Assembly: GCA_934230685.1 (NCBI GenBank)
Contig: CAKQFF010000028.1
Span: 1-17,833, forward strand
From: an uncultured Prevotella sp.
GTDB taxonomy: Bacteria > Bacteroidota > Bacteroidia > Bacteroidales > Bacteroidaceae
Direction: 5' to 3'
DNA: 17,833 bases
Part shown: positions 7,928 through 15,830 of the stretch, piece after piece
How the letters are laid out: every line of letters begins with the position of its first letter
Numbering within the stretch: position 1 is the first letter of the stretch
Made by a program: the position numbers and the translations under genes
Notes under the pieces: model-generated
Database searches by the model: none
Told to the model about the DNA's origin: nothing
Seen by the model: only the letters and a program-made list of their open reading frames with translations

Positions 7928-7969
7928 AAAAAATCCCGTATGAACCATTTGGCGCATACGGGATTTTTT
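7928..7969. terminator. Bidirectional hairpin terminator between convergent genes
   Basis: A perfect 15-bp inverted repeat (7928-7942 with 7955-7969) has a 12-base loop, with A-rich and T-rich outer ends. It serves the plus-strand receptor/lipoprotein unit and the minus-strand tsaC-clc unit. Confidence 0.93.
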
Positions 7970-7998
7970 AGATTCGTACTATTTTATTGAGTTTGCTG

Positions 7999-9810
7999 CT
8001 ATTCATTAGAGAAGTCTGCCACCATTTTGCGATACATGCTGTAGGCACGTGAGCGTGATATGTAGCCTGTGATATGTCCTGCGGTGTTAACTACAGGCAA
8101 ATAGCGCGTGCCTTTAAGGTCAAACTTGCGCATAACCTCCTCCATGGAGTCGTTGATGCCTACCACTGCAGCGATGGGTTGCATAAGCTGGCTAACGTTC
8201 ATCTTGTTGTAAAGCTCTGCGCGGAACATCACGTGGCGTATCTTGGTGATGTCAATCTCGCCAAGCACACTGCCTGCTGCATCAAGCACAGGAATGAAAC
8301 TTGTGTGACTCTTGGATATGGAGTTGACAAGCTTGCCAAGTGGCATGTCGGGAGTCACAGCCGTGTAGTCGTGCTCTATCACGCTGTCCATACTCATGAG
8401 TGTCAGCACCGACTTGTCGGTATGATGGGTGATAAGCTTGCCCTCGCGTGCCAATCGCATGGCGTAGATACTGTGAGGCTCGAATATACTTATTGTAAGA
8501 ACCGAACTTACTGCCACTATCATGAGTGGCATAAACAGATCGTAGCCATTGGTTATCTCGGCTATGAGGAAGATGCCTGTTAGTGGGGCGTGCATTACAC
8601 CTGCCATTACGCCAGCCATGCCAAGGAGAGTGAAGTTCTTCTCTGGAATGTAGATTCCTACTTGGTAGGTGTTCCACAGGCGGGAGAAAAGGAATCCGCT
8701 GAATGCTCCAACGAATAGTGACGGTGCGAACGTACCACCGCAACCTCCACCACCGTTGGTGGCAGCCGTGGCAAATGTCTTTGTAAGTATCACCAAGGCT
8801 ATATACAGTAGGAGCAGATTGCCATGGCCATAGAACAGAGAGTTGCGTAGAATCTCGTTCCAGTCGGCTTCGCTCATACCGTTGAGCAACACATTGATAG
8901 CTATGTATCCTTCACCATAGAGCACGGGGAAGAGGAAGATGAGCGAGCTAAGTATCACGCCACCAAGGGCAAGTTTGCCATAACGGTGCTGTTTCAGTTT
9001 TCCGAACATTCCCTCACATGCCGACATTGAGCGTATGAAATAGAGGCTCACAAGTCCGCACACTATTCCGAGCATTATGCTTGCCGGAACACGATTCACC
9101 ATCCATTCGCCATCAAGGTGGAAGTTGAAGAGTGAATCGCTGCCCATAAATATATAGGTGAAGCAAGTAGCCGTTACAGCTGCAGTGAGTATAGGCAGTA
9201 GCGATGCCATGCTTAGGTCGACCATCAGCACTTCAAGCGTGAACACAAGTCCTGCTATAGGAGCCTTGAAGATGCCCGCAATAGCTGCCGCTGCACCACA
9301 TCCTACAAGCAACATGAGTGTCTTGTTGTCCATACGGAAGAACTGTCCAAGGTTGGAGCCTATGGCAGAACCAGTGAGTACAATAGGAGCCTCGGCACCT
9401 ACAGAGCCACCAAAGCCGATGGTTATGGCTGAAGCTATGACTGATGTCCAGCAGTTATGACCCTTCAGTCGCGACTGCTTTGAAGATATGGCGTAGAGAA
9501 TGCGCGTGATACCGTGCGAGATGTTGTCCTTTACCACATACCTCACAAATAGTGACGTGAGGAAAATACCCACAACAGGGAACATGAGATAAAGCCAATT
9601 GAACGAAGATGCGTTGAAGCGCGAGGTAAGCAACTGCTGTATCTCATGGATGATGGAGTGGAGGATAAACGCCGCCACCGATGCGAAGAAACCGATTAAG
9701 AAGGCAAGGATAATGGTCATCTGACGGTCGGACAGATGTTTTGTGCGCCATTGGTAGAGCCATAGCTCCAAGCTTCGCAAGGTGGAAGTGTTGGAATTTG
9801 TTTGTTCCAT
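7999..9810 (-). CDS. CLC-family chloride channel/transporter with two CBS domains
   Basis: This 603-aa inner-membrane protein moves chloride or a similar anion. The CLC core (about 30-445) shows the first anion motif as SHGIT (98-102), the GREGP-type motif as GAEAP with external glutamate Glu140, the 'APIAGLVFTLEV' segment, GGTFAPSLFVG, and a conserved Tyr in HSIYAMRLAR. At the position of the internal proton glutamate (E. coli ClcA Glu203) it has Val194. The serine of the GSGIP motif is replaced by His. A cytoplasmic tail with two CBS domains (about 475-595) probably gives nucleotide-dependent regulation. The gene starts 20 bases after the tsaC stop and is probably co-transcribed with it. 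Whether it is a channel or an exchanger cannot be read from sequence; loss of Glu_in is seen in both. Confidence 0.92.
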   Translation of the reverse strand: MEQTNSNTSTLRSLELWLYQWRTKHLSDRQMTIILAFLIGFFASVAAFILHSIIHEIQQLLTSRFNASSFNWLYLMFPVVGIFLTSLFVRYVVKDNISHGITRILYAISSKQSRLKGHNCWTSVIASAITIGFGGSVGAEAPIVLTGSAIGSNLGQFFRMDNKTLMLLVGCGAAAAIAGIFKAPIAGLVFTLEVLMVDLSMASLLPILTAAVTATCFTYIFMGSDSLFNFHLDGEWMVNRVPASIMLGIVCGLVSLYFIRSMSACEGMFGKLKQHRYGKLALGGVILSSLIFLFPVLYGEGYIAINVLLNGMSEADWNEILRNSLFYGHGNLLLLYIALVILTKTFATAATNGGGGCGGTFAPSLFVGAFSGFLFSRLWNTYQVGIYIPEKNFTLLGMAGVMAGVMHAPLTGIFLIAEITNGYDLFMPLMIVAVSSVLTISIFEPHSIYAMRLAREGKLITHHTDKSVLTLMSMDSVIEHDYTAVTPDMPLGKLVNSISKSHTSFIPVLDAAGSVLGEIDITKIRHVMFRAELYNKMNVSQLMQPIAAVVGINDSMEEVMRKFDLKGTRYLPVVNTAGHITGYISRSRAYSMYRKMVADFSNE

Positions 9811-9830
9811 TTACTTTTGTCTGCTTATCT

Positions 9831-10400
9831 CTATTTTCTGATGATTGTCACCTGTCCGTCCTCGGTCAGTTTGATGATGCTGCTTGGTGTGTGGGGCTTG
9901 TGTTCCTGGCGACGAGTCCAGCACACATAGTCGACAGCCTCAAGCAGTTCGGGGTCGATGTCGCAGTAGTTTTGTGCTGTAGGCTCACCGCTTATGTTTG
10001 CGCTTGTGCTCACAATGGGCTTCTGAAAACGGTAGCACAGCTCCTTTGAGAAAGGTTCATTGGTGATGCGCAGTCCTATGCTGCCATCCTCTGCAATAAG
10101 GTTGGGTGCGAGATTTACTGCTCCATCCAGAATCACGGTTGTTGGCTTCTCTGCAATCTCCATAAGGTCCCATGCCACATTAGGCACATTGCGCACGTAA
10201 CGCTGTACGCGGTCTACCGAGTCGGCAAGGCAGATGAGAGCCTTTGAGTCGTCGCGGTGTTTTATCTTGTATACCTTTGCCACTGCCTCGGCGTTGGTAG
10301 CGTCGCAGCCAATTCCCCATACTGTGTCAGTGGGGTAGAGTATAACTCCACCCTTGCGCATTGTGTCAATAGCGTTTTTGATGTCTTCCTTTAGTGTCAT
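9831..10400 (-). CDS. tsaC: L-threonylcarbamoyladenylate synthase (Sua5/YrdC/TsaC family)
   Basis: This 189-aa cytoplasmic enzyme makes threonylcarbamoyl-AMP from threonine, bicarbonate and ATP, the first step of t6A formation at position 37 of ANN-decoding tRNAs. YrdC-domain signatures are visible: GGVILYPTDTVWGIGCDATN near the N-terminus, KIKHRDDSKALICL (the KRP..KPL-type motif), 'GSIGLRI' and 'IVSTSANISGEPT'. The length fits the short TsaC/YrdC form without the C-terminal Sua5 domain. It is the first gene of a minus-strand pair with the CLC transporter and is divergent from fmt, another initiation/tRNA gene. YciO-type paralogues share the fold, so the symbol is slightly less certain than the family. 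Confidence 0.9.
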   Translation of the reverse strand: MTLKEDIKNAIDTMRKGGVILYPTDTVWGIGCDATNAEAVAKVYKIKHRDDSKALICLADSVDRVQRYVRNVPNVAWDLMEIAEKPTTVILDGAVNLAPNLIAEDGSIGLRITNEPFSKELCYRFQKPIVSTSANISGEPTAQNYCDIDPELLEAVDYVCWTRRQEHKPHTPSSIIKLTEDGQVTIIRK

Positions 10401-10429
10401 TATTCTGAATTTTTATTTTTTACCGAACG

Positions 10430-10463
10430 CAAAGTTACAGATTTTTATGCATATTACGCCAAA
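10430..10463 (-). promoter_or_regulatory. Putative promoter for tsaC-clc
   Basis: On the minus strand TAACTTTG (10437-10430) is a perfect TAnnTTTG -7 box. A TTTG (10463-10460) lies 22 bases upstream, slightly further than the usual 19-21. Transcription would start near 10425, giving a leader of about 25 nt. Confidence 0.45.
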
Positions 10464-10481
10464 TGTTACGCTGAAAATTCC

Positions 10482-10489
10482 TACCTTTG
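10482..10489 (+). promoter_or_regulatory. Putative -7 box for fmt
   Basis: TACCTTTG fits TAnnTTTG exactly and is identical to the glk -7 box. No TTTG sits at the usual upstream distance, so the -33 element is weak or absent. Transcription would start near 10495. Confidence 0.45.
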
Positions 10490-10541
10490 TAGCTAAATCT
10501 GCAAAACAAATGTAGTTGAATCAACAAATACAATATAAGAT

Positions 10542-11516
10542 ATGGACAAAAAAGATTTACGTATAGTGTTCATGGGTACTCCGGAGTTTGCCGTAGGCTC
10601 ACTGAAACGTCTTGTAGAGAATGGATATAATGTAGTGGCTGTGGTTACTCAGCCCGATAAACCTGTAGGACGTCATGGTTCGGTGCTCCGCGCGTCTGCA
10701 GTAAAGGAGTATGCTTTGGAGCATGGTCTGCCAGTATTGCAGCCTGTGAAGATGAAGGATCCTGAGTTTCTTGAAGAATTGCACTCATACAATGCCGACC
10801 TGCAGGTTGTAGTGGCTTTCCGTATGTTGCCTGAGGTGGTTTGGGCTATGCCACGCTTCGGCACATTCAATGTTCATGCCGCATTGCTGCCGCAATACCG
10901 TGGTGCGGCTCCTATCAACTGGGCTGTCATTAACGGTGAGGAGAAAACAGGTGTTACAACTTTCTTCCTTGACCACGACATTGATACTGGCCGCATCATC
11001 ATGCAGCGTGAATTCCCTATTCCCGATGAGGCTGATGTGGAATATGTTTACGACGGACTTATGGAACTTGGTGCCGGCATTTGTCAGGACACTGTAGACC
11101 TTGTTGTTAAGGATGACGGTGATGTGCCTTCGCAGCCACAACCTGAGGATGTGGAACTCAAGCATGCTCCAAAGATATTTAAGGAAACTTGTGAGATTAA
11201 GTGGAATCAGCCTGCCAAGAAGATTTATGACTTCGTGCGTGGTCTTAGTCCTTATCCTGGAACTTGGACAACATTGGCTTCAAAGAATGAGGGTGGCGTG
11301 GCTCCTTCTGTACTTAAGATTTTTAAGACAGCAAAGACAGGCGATGCTTGCGACAAGACAGTGGGTACTCTTAAGGTTGAACATGGACATCTGTTTGTGG
11401 CTACCGCTGATGAGTGGCTTGAGATTGTGGAACTTCAAGCTGCAGGAAAGAAGCGCATGGCAGCACGTGATTTCCTAAATGGATTTAAGAATGCTGACGA
11501 CTTCAAGGTAGAATAA
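10542..11516 (+). CDS. fmt: Methionyl-tRNA formyltransferase
   Basis: This 324-aa cytoplasmic enzyme transfers a formyl group from 10-formyltetrahydrofolate to Met-tRNAfMet for translation initiation. The N-terminal Rossmann domain opens with RIVFMGTPEFAV. The tRNA-contacting loop reads QPDKPVGRHGSVLRASAVK. The catalytic triad is intact: Asn110 and His112 in FNVHAALLPQYRGAAPINWA, and Asp148 in DHDIDTG, equivalent to Asn106, His108 and Asp144 of the E. coli enzyme. The C-terminal OB-like domain begins near residue 210 and contains VRGLSPYPGTWT. The length is normal. It is transcribed alone, divergent from tsaC, and closed by a strong terminator. Confidence 0.97.
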   Translation: MDKKDLRIVFMGTPEFAVGSLKRLVENGYNVVAVVTQPDKPVGRHGSVLRASAVKEYALEHGLPVLQPVKMKDPEFLEELHSYNADLQVVVAFRMLPEVVWAMPRFGTFNVHAALLPQYRGAAPINWAVINGEEKTGVTTFFLDHDIDTGRIIMQREFPIPDEADVEYVYDGLMELGAGICQDTVDLVVKDDGDVPSQPQPEDVELKHAPKIFKETCEIKWNQPAKKIYDFVRGLSPYPGTWTTLASKNEGGVAPSVLKIFKTAKTGDACDKTVGTLKVEHGHLFVATADEWLEIVELQAAGKKRMAARDFLNGFKNADDFKVE

Positions 11517-11574
11517 ATTTTATTTCGGTTCGAGTTACTGTAGTTCAAACCTAACTCAGAATTTTATTATATAC

Positions 11575-11624
11575 AAAAAATAGCATTCGACCAAACATCT
11601 TGTTTAAGTCAAATGCTATTTTTT
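11575..11624. terminator. Bidirectional hairpin terminator between fmt and the HAD gene
   Basis: A 13-bp perfect outer stem (11575-11587 with 11612-11624) carries A6 and T6 ends. It continues after one mismatch through GAC/GTC and an inner AAACA/TGTTT stem (11593-11597 with 11601-11605). It serves fmt and the convergent minus-strand polysaccharide operon. Confidence 0.92.
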
Positions 11625-11657
11625 ATCTTATTTTGGATCTTTATCCTAAATTATTTT

Positions 11658-12086
11658 TTAGAATATTCCCCATTTCTTTTTACGTTTCGGCCTGTCTTCT
11701 TCTTCACCAAACTGCGACTGGCGCATAATGTCATGCCATGTAAGGTTGTCGTGAATCATTTGATAAATCTGCCCCCAATCTGGCAGTCCACCAATGTTAC
11801 GGTCGTCGATGAAATAGTCGGCTTTAATTTTGCGCGAGAAGTGGTTGTTGTTTTGAAGAGTTTCCTCTGGGTAGTCCTTGTTTACGGCATAGAACTCAAC
11901 ACCACGTTTGCGACACCATTCCACAGCCTCCTCAAGAAGTTTGCCCTCACGCACACTCCAAAGGATAAGCTTATGATGCTCCTTGATTAGCATTTTTAGG
12001 GTATCGGTAGCGAAAGGAATCTCGCTACCGATAGCCGGATATTTATGTTCAACTATTGTTCCGTCGAAATCAACAGCTATAACCAT
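11658..12086 (-). CDS. Small HAD-superfamily hydrolase, BT0820-like
   Basis: This 142-aa cytoplasmic protein has the HAD phosphohydrolase core without a large cap. Motif I is VDFDGTIV with the nucleophile Asp6 and acid/base Asp8. Motif II is ILWSVR with Ser44, and motif IV is DYFIDDRN with Asp94/Asp95. The C-terminus is charged (EEEDRPKRKKKWGIF). It resembles the small Bacteroides HAD proteins of the BT0820 type, whose substrate I do not know. It is the last gene of the rfbA-kinase-HAD run, 53 bases after the kinase stop, and is probably co-transcribed. A role in dephosphorylating a sugar-phosphate precursor or phosphotyrosine is possible but only inferred from position. Confidence 0.8.
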   Translation of the reverse strand: MVIAVDFDGTIVEHKYPAIGSEIPFATDTLKMLIKEHHKLILWSVREGKLLEEAVEWCRKRGVEFYAVNKDYPEETLQNNNHFSRKIKADYFIDDRNIGGLPDWGQIYQMIHDNLTWHDIMRQSQFGEEEDRPKRKKKWGIF

Positions 12087-12139
12087 ATAATGTTTAGTCT
12101 TTTTGTGTAATCTGTTTGCAACAGTTTATTTTGACTACT

Positions 12140-14650
12140 TTATTTCTTGACAGAGTTGTCGTCCTTGCTGCCATAGCTACTGTTGGCATAAGAGCCATAT
12201 GAGCCGTAAGAACCATACTTGCCATATTTGCCATAGCCATACTTACCGTATTTGCCATACTTGCCGTAGCCGTAAGAATAGCCATACTTCTTCTTTGACA
12301 TGTCAATACCGTTGATGACAACGCTGACATTAGGCAACTTCTTTTCGCTTGCAAGATTGTTTACAAGGTCGAAGCTTGACTTTGCGGTGTAGTCGGCACG
12401 ACACATATAGACAGTGAGGTTGGCAACACGACTGATTGACAGTGTGTCTGTAACCAAACCTACAGGAGCTGTATCGATGAATACATAGTCGTATTTGGCC
12501 TTAAGTTGGTCGATAACGATGTCAAGCGACTTGTTGTTAACAAGCTCGGTAGGGTTTGGAGGTACTGGACCAGCCATAAGCAAGTCGAGGTTTGCATTGA
12601 TGCCAGATTTGATAATCTGATTGTTCAAATCCTCTTCAGTAGGTCTCTCGCGCATGAGCAAGTTGGTGATACCATGCTTATAATCGTTAATCTCAAAGAG
12701 CTGTGCAAGACGAGGCTTACGAACGTCAAGGCCAACAAGAATTACCTTCTTGCCTAACAGTGCGAAGCTGACAGCAAGGTTGGCCGCGGTAAATGTCTTA
12801 CCCTCGCCGGATGTGGTAGAGGTAAACATGATAACCTTCTCGTTTTCCTTGAGCATGAACTGAACGTTTGCACGTATAGAGCGGAACGTCTCCTCCATGA
12901 CATTGTTCTTGTTCTCATGCACAACGATTTCGCCCTTTGTCTTGGCAGATGCGCTTGCAATAGCAACATCACCGATGATAGGAAGCTTGGTGAGCTTCTC
13001 CACATCGTCGTGACCTTCAATCTTGTAGCGAAGCAACTCTATAATGTACATGATGCCGATAGGCAGTGCAAGACCAAGAATCAATGCGATGAGCATGATT
13101 ATTGGCGACTTAGGACTAATCTTTCCCTTCATCTGAGGGTTGTCGATGATTTTACCCTTGTCGGCTGTGGCAGCGAGAGAGATAGAGTTTTCCTCACGCT
13201 TCTGCAAAAGCATAAGGTAAAGACCAGACTTCACCTCCTGTTGGCGACCAATCTGTGTAAGGATACGCTCCTGCTCAGGAGTAGATGAAATTCTGCCAGT
13301 ATATACGCTGTACTGCTGCTGTATGCTGTTGCGCTGTATCTCGGTGTTGCGCTGAGCCTGACTCATAGCACGACGAATGCTGCTTGCAAGATCCTCAAGT
13401 TGTGCTGTAAGCGGAGTTACTGATGGCGAAGTCTCGCTTGCACTACGCAAGAGGCGATTGCGCTCCATGGCAATCTCGTTATACTTGGTAATGAGAGCCG
13501 AGGCTGCTGCATCGTTCAAACCTACGTTTGAAGGAAGAGCCTGATATTTGTTGGCAGGCTCGTTCATGTAGTCGTTGATGCTGCGGAGAAGCTCAATCTG
13601 TGTGTTAGCCTCTACGAGCTTCTGTGTATACATGTCAGAGTTGGCCACAGTCTGTGCTGAGTTAATGCTCGGATCGATGATACCATAGCGACGTTTTGTT
13701 GACTCAAGACTGCCTTCTGTAGCACCAAGCTCATTGTTGATCTTCTCAAGACGAGAGTTTATAAACTGTTCAGTGCGCATTGCAACCTCGTTCTTGTCCT
13801 CATTGGCCTGACGGTTGTAGCAAACGACAAGCTGTCGGAGATAGTCGGTAGCGCGCTCAGGAACAGCATCATTAATGACGAGCTCGGCGATGGTTGTAGT
13901 CTTTGAGGTCTGGCTTACAGCCAAAGATTTGGCATATGATTCTCCTGCAACCTCTGGAGACACGATAGTAGCCTTGAGGGTATGACCTTCGGGCATAACA
14001 TAACCAGGATTGCCATTGAAAGTGATGGCACCTACGCTGGTGCGTATAATAAATGGCAAACGGTCGGTAGTGCGGTCGATTGTATACTTAACCGGCTGTT
14101 TCTCGCTGTCAGTTGGCACATATGTGTAAGAACCTGTGATGTGATATTTGTTGCCTGTACGCTCGACACTAATCTTGATAGGTTTCTTAAGACGCTGCTT
14201 GCCATAGTCGTCAAGGTCGATGTTGATAGGCTGAGTCTTGTAGACAATCTTGTCCTTAATGGTTCCAGACATGCTGTAGCTCACGTAAAGTTTGAGATCA
14301 TTCACTGTCTCACTTGCCAACAAACTCGAGCTAAGAATAACCATCTCGTTGTCGATACCGGCAGAGTTGCTCATTATACCGAGAGTGTTTGACATAAGCA
14401 ACTGGTTCTTTGCTGCACTGCTTCTTGTGCTGTTTGGGTCATCCTTAATGAGTAGCTTAACATTAGCCTGATAGATAGGTGTGGCGTATCTTAAGTACAC
14501 CACTGCCAAGCCAAGGCAGATGATAAGCGACAGTACGAGCCATTTCCAGTTGAGAATGACCATTGTGTAGATTGTTTTGAAGTCAAACGAAGAGTTTACT
14601 TCGCTCTCTTGCTGGACGCTGTACAATCCTGTGTTTTTGTTTTCTTCCAT
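12140..14650 (-). CDS. Polysaccharide co-polymerase / tyrosine autokinase (Wzc-like BY-kinase)
   Basis: This 836-aa inner-membrane protein probably controls capsule or exopolysaccharide chain length and export through autophosphorylation. It has a Wzz-type N-terminus with transmembrane helix 1 (about 31-53), a long periplasmic coiled-coil region with a GNVR-type segment, and transmembrane helix 2 (about 513-540). The cytoplasmic BY-kinase follows: Walker A STTSGEGKT (Lys618), Walker A' VGLDVRKPRL (Asp642) and Walker B FIDTAPVG (Asp726). In Walker A' the first Asp of DxDxR is Gly. The C-terminal tail (789-826) is an extreme tyrosine cluster: 14 Tyr in 38 residues, built of KYG, SYG and YG units. 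It is 56 bases after rfbA. No Wza-type exporter gene is in the window. Confidence 0.93.
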   Translation of the reverse strand: MEENKNTGLYSVQQESEVNSSFDFKTIYTMVILNWKWLVLSLIICLGLAVVYLRYATPIYQANVKLLIKDDPNSTRSSAAKNQLLMSNTLGIMSNSAGIDNEMVILSSSLLASETVNDLKLYVSYSMSGTIKDKIVYKTQPINIDLDDYGKQRLKKPIKISVERTGNKYHITGSYTYVPTDSEKQPVKYTIDRTTDRLPFIIRTSVGAITFNGNPGYVMPEGHTLKATIVSPEVAGESYAKSLAVSQTSKTTTIAELVINDAVPERATDYLRQLVVCYNRQANEDKNEVAMRTEQFINSRLEKINNELGATEGSLESTKRRYGIIDPSINSAQTVANSDMYTQKLVEANTQIELLRSINDYMNEPANKYQALPSNVGLNDAAASALITKYNEIAMERNRLLRSASETSPSVTPLTAQLEDLASSIRRAMSQAQRNTEIQRNSIQQQYSVYTGRISSTPEQERILTQIGRQQEVKSGLYLMLLQKREENSISLAATADKGKIIDNPQMKGKISPKSPIIMLIALILGLALPIGIMYIIELLRYKIEGHDDVEKLTKLPIIGDVAIASASAKTKGEIVVHENKNNVMEETFRSIRANVQFMLKENEKVIMFTSTTSGEGKTFTAANLAVSFALLGKKVILVGLDVRKPRLAQLFEINDYKHGITNLLMRERPTEEDLNNQIIKSGINANLDLLMAGPVPPNPTELVNNKSLDIVIDQLKAKYDYVFIDTAPVGLVTDTLSISRVANLTVYMCRADYTAKSSFDLVNNLASEKKLPNVSVVINGIDMSKKKYGYSYGYGKYGKYGKYGYGKYGKYGSYGSYGSYANSSYGSKDDNSVKK
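12179..12292. repeat. Degenerate 9-bp tandem repeat encoding the KYG/SYG tail
   Basis: On the plus strand, 9-base units such as ATACTTGCC, ATATTTGCC and GTATTTGCC follow one another, interrupted by 6-base units (ATAGCC, GTAGCC). They encode the Lys-Tyr-Gly and Tyr-Gly units of the autokinase tail. All unit lengths are multiples of three, so gain or loss by slippage would keep the frame. Confidence 0.8.
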
Positions 14651-14706
14651 TGTTTATTCGTGCAATAATATGTGCAATATAAAAATAAGTATTTGCTTTT
14701 GTGTAT

Positions 14707-15594
14707 TTATTCTTCCACTTCACTTTCAGCAAGCTGCAGAAGGTATTTGCCATAATTGTTTTTGCTCATAGGTTGTGCAACTTCTTTCAGTCTTTCTTTA
14801 TCTATCCAACCTTTTTTGAATGCAATCTCTTCAAGACATGCTACCTTCAATCCTTGTCGCTTCTCTATTACCTCTATGAAGGTGCTTGCTTCCGACAGGC
14901 TGTCATGAGTGCCAGTGTCAAGCCATGCAAATCCGCGTTGCAAAGTTTTCACCTTTAGGTTGCCCTGTGCCAAATATTCTTGGTTGACAGTAGTAATCTC
15001 AAGTTCGCCTCGCTTGCTTGGTTTTATATGATTGGCTATTTCTACTACGCTGTTGGGATAGAAATAGAGTCCTACCACGGCATAGTTGCTCTTAGGATGC
15101 TCAGGCTTCTCTTCGATGCTGAGACAATTGCCCTTTGCGTCAAACTCTGCCACACCGTAACGCTCAGGGTCGTTAACGTAATATCCGAAGACAGTGGCTT
15201 TGCCCTCGCGCTCTACATTTTCCACGCTTTCATGCAAAAGCTGTGAGAATCCGGCACCATAGAAAATGTTGTCACCTAATACAAGGCAAGCTGAATCACC
15301 GCCAAGGAAATCGGCACCGATGATAAACGCCTGTGCCAATCCGCCTGGATATGGCTGCTCGGCATATTCGAACTTTACTCCATAGTCGCTGCCGTCGCCA
15401 AGCAAACGCTTGAATGATGGCAAGTCGTTTGGCGTGGAGATAATGAGTATCTCCTTGATGTCTGCGAGCATGAGAACCGATATTGGATAATAAATCATCG
15501 GTTTGTCGAAAATAGGGATAAGCTGCTTGCTTATACCTTTTGTGATGGGGTAGAGACGTGTACCCGAACCACCGGCTAAAACGATTCCTTTCAT
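14707..15594 (-). CDS. rfbA: Glucose-1-phosphate thymidylyltransferase
   Basis: This 295-aa cytoplasmic enzyme makes dTDP-glucose from dTTP and glucose 1-phosphate, the first step towards dTDP-L-rhamnose and related deoxysugars. The signature nucleotide loop is [11 protein letters not shown], followed by [19 protein letters not shown]. Further RmlA motifs are [27 protein letters not shown], '[19 protein letters not shown]', GELEITTVN and [13 protein letters not shown]. The length is normal. It heads a minus-strand operon with the tyrosine autokinase and the HAD gene. rfbB, rfbC and rfbD are not next to it, so the rest of the pathway must be elsewhere. The context suggests supply of a surface polysaccharide precursor. 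Confidence 0.96.
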   Translation of the reverse strand: MKGIVLAGGSGTRLYPITKGISKQLIPIFDKPMIYYPISVLMLADIKEILIISTPNDLPSFKRLLGDGSDYGVKFEYAEQPYPGGLAQAFIIGADFLGGDSACLVLGDNIFYGAGFSQLLHESVENVEREGKATVFGYYVNDPERYGVAEFDAKGNCLSIEEKPEHPKSNYAVVGLYFYPNSVVEIANHIKPSKRGELEITTVNQEYLAQGNLKVKTLQRGFAWLDTGTHDSLSEASTFIEVIEKRQGLKVACLEEIAFKKGWIDKERLKEVAQPMSKNNYGKYLLQLAESEVEE

Positions 15595-15662
15595 AGCTTA
15601 TGGATGTATTGAATATTCGTTAAACTCTTCGTTGTTTTTTGTTAATGCAAATAAAATGCGTA

Positions 15663-15670
15663 CAAAGTTA
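15663..15670 (-). promoter_or_regulatory. Putative -7 box for the rfbA operon
   Basis: On the minus strand TAACTTTG (15670-15663) fits TAnnTTTG and is identical to the tsaC -7 box. No TTTG is seen at the expected upstream distance. It would give a leader of about 65 nt for rfbA. Confidence 0.35.
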
Positions 15671-15761
15671 CGAATAAAAGTCGGAATAGACACTGTAGAA
15701 AGATAAAATTATTTATACATATGCGTAATTATTTTTTATTTAGAGGGAACGTGCGAAAACT

Positions 15762-15793
15762 TTTGCCAGTTTGGAATAGTTTTCGTAATTTTG
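15762..15793 (+). promoter_or_regulatory. Bacteroidota promoter for the 210-aa protein gene
   Basis: TTTG (15762-15765), a 20-base spacer and TAATTTTG (15786-15793) match the -33/-7 consensus exactly, with a start near 15798. The wider 15595-15830 gap holds only this promoter, the rfbA promoter candidate and GCGAAAA repeats; no RNA gene is visible. Confidence 0.7.
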
Positions 15794-15830
15794 CATGAAA
15801 TAGCGAAAATTATTTAAACAAAACTTAAAC

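Noticed and set aside
8074..8583. Plus-strand 169-aa frame opposite the CLC gene
   Set aside because: It is His/Cys/Val-rich antisense of a conserved CBS-containing protein, with no promoter or family resemblance.
12094..12354. Minus-strand 86-aa frame rich in Met, Ala and Thr
   Set aside because: It is an out-of-frame reading of the autokinase's repetitive 3' end plus the gap behind it. Its composition simply mirrors the 9-base repeats.
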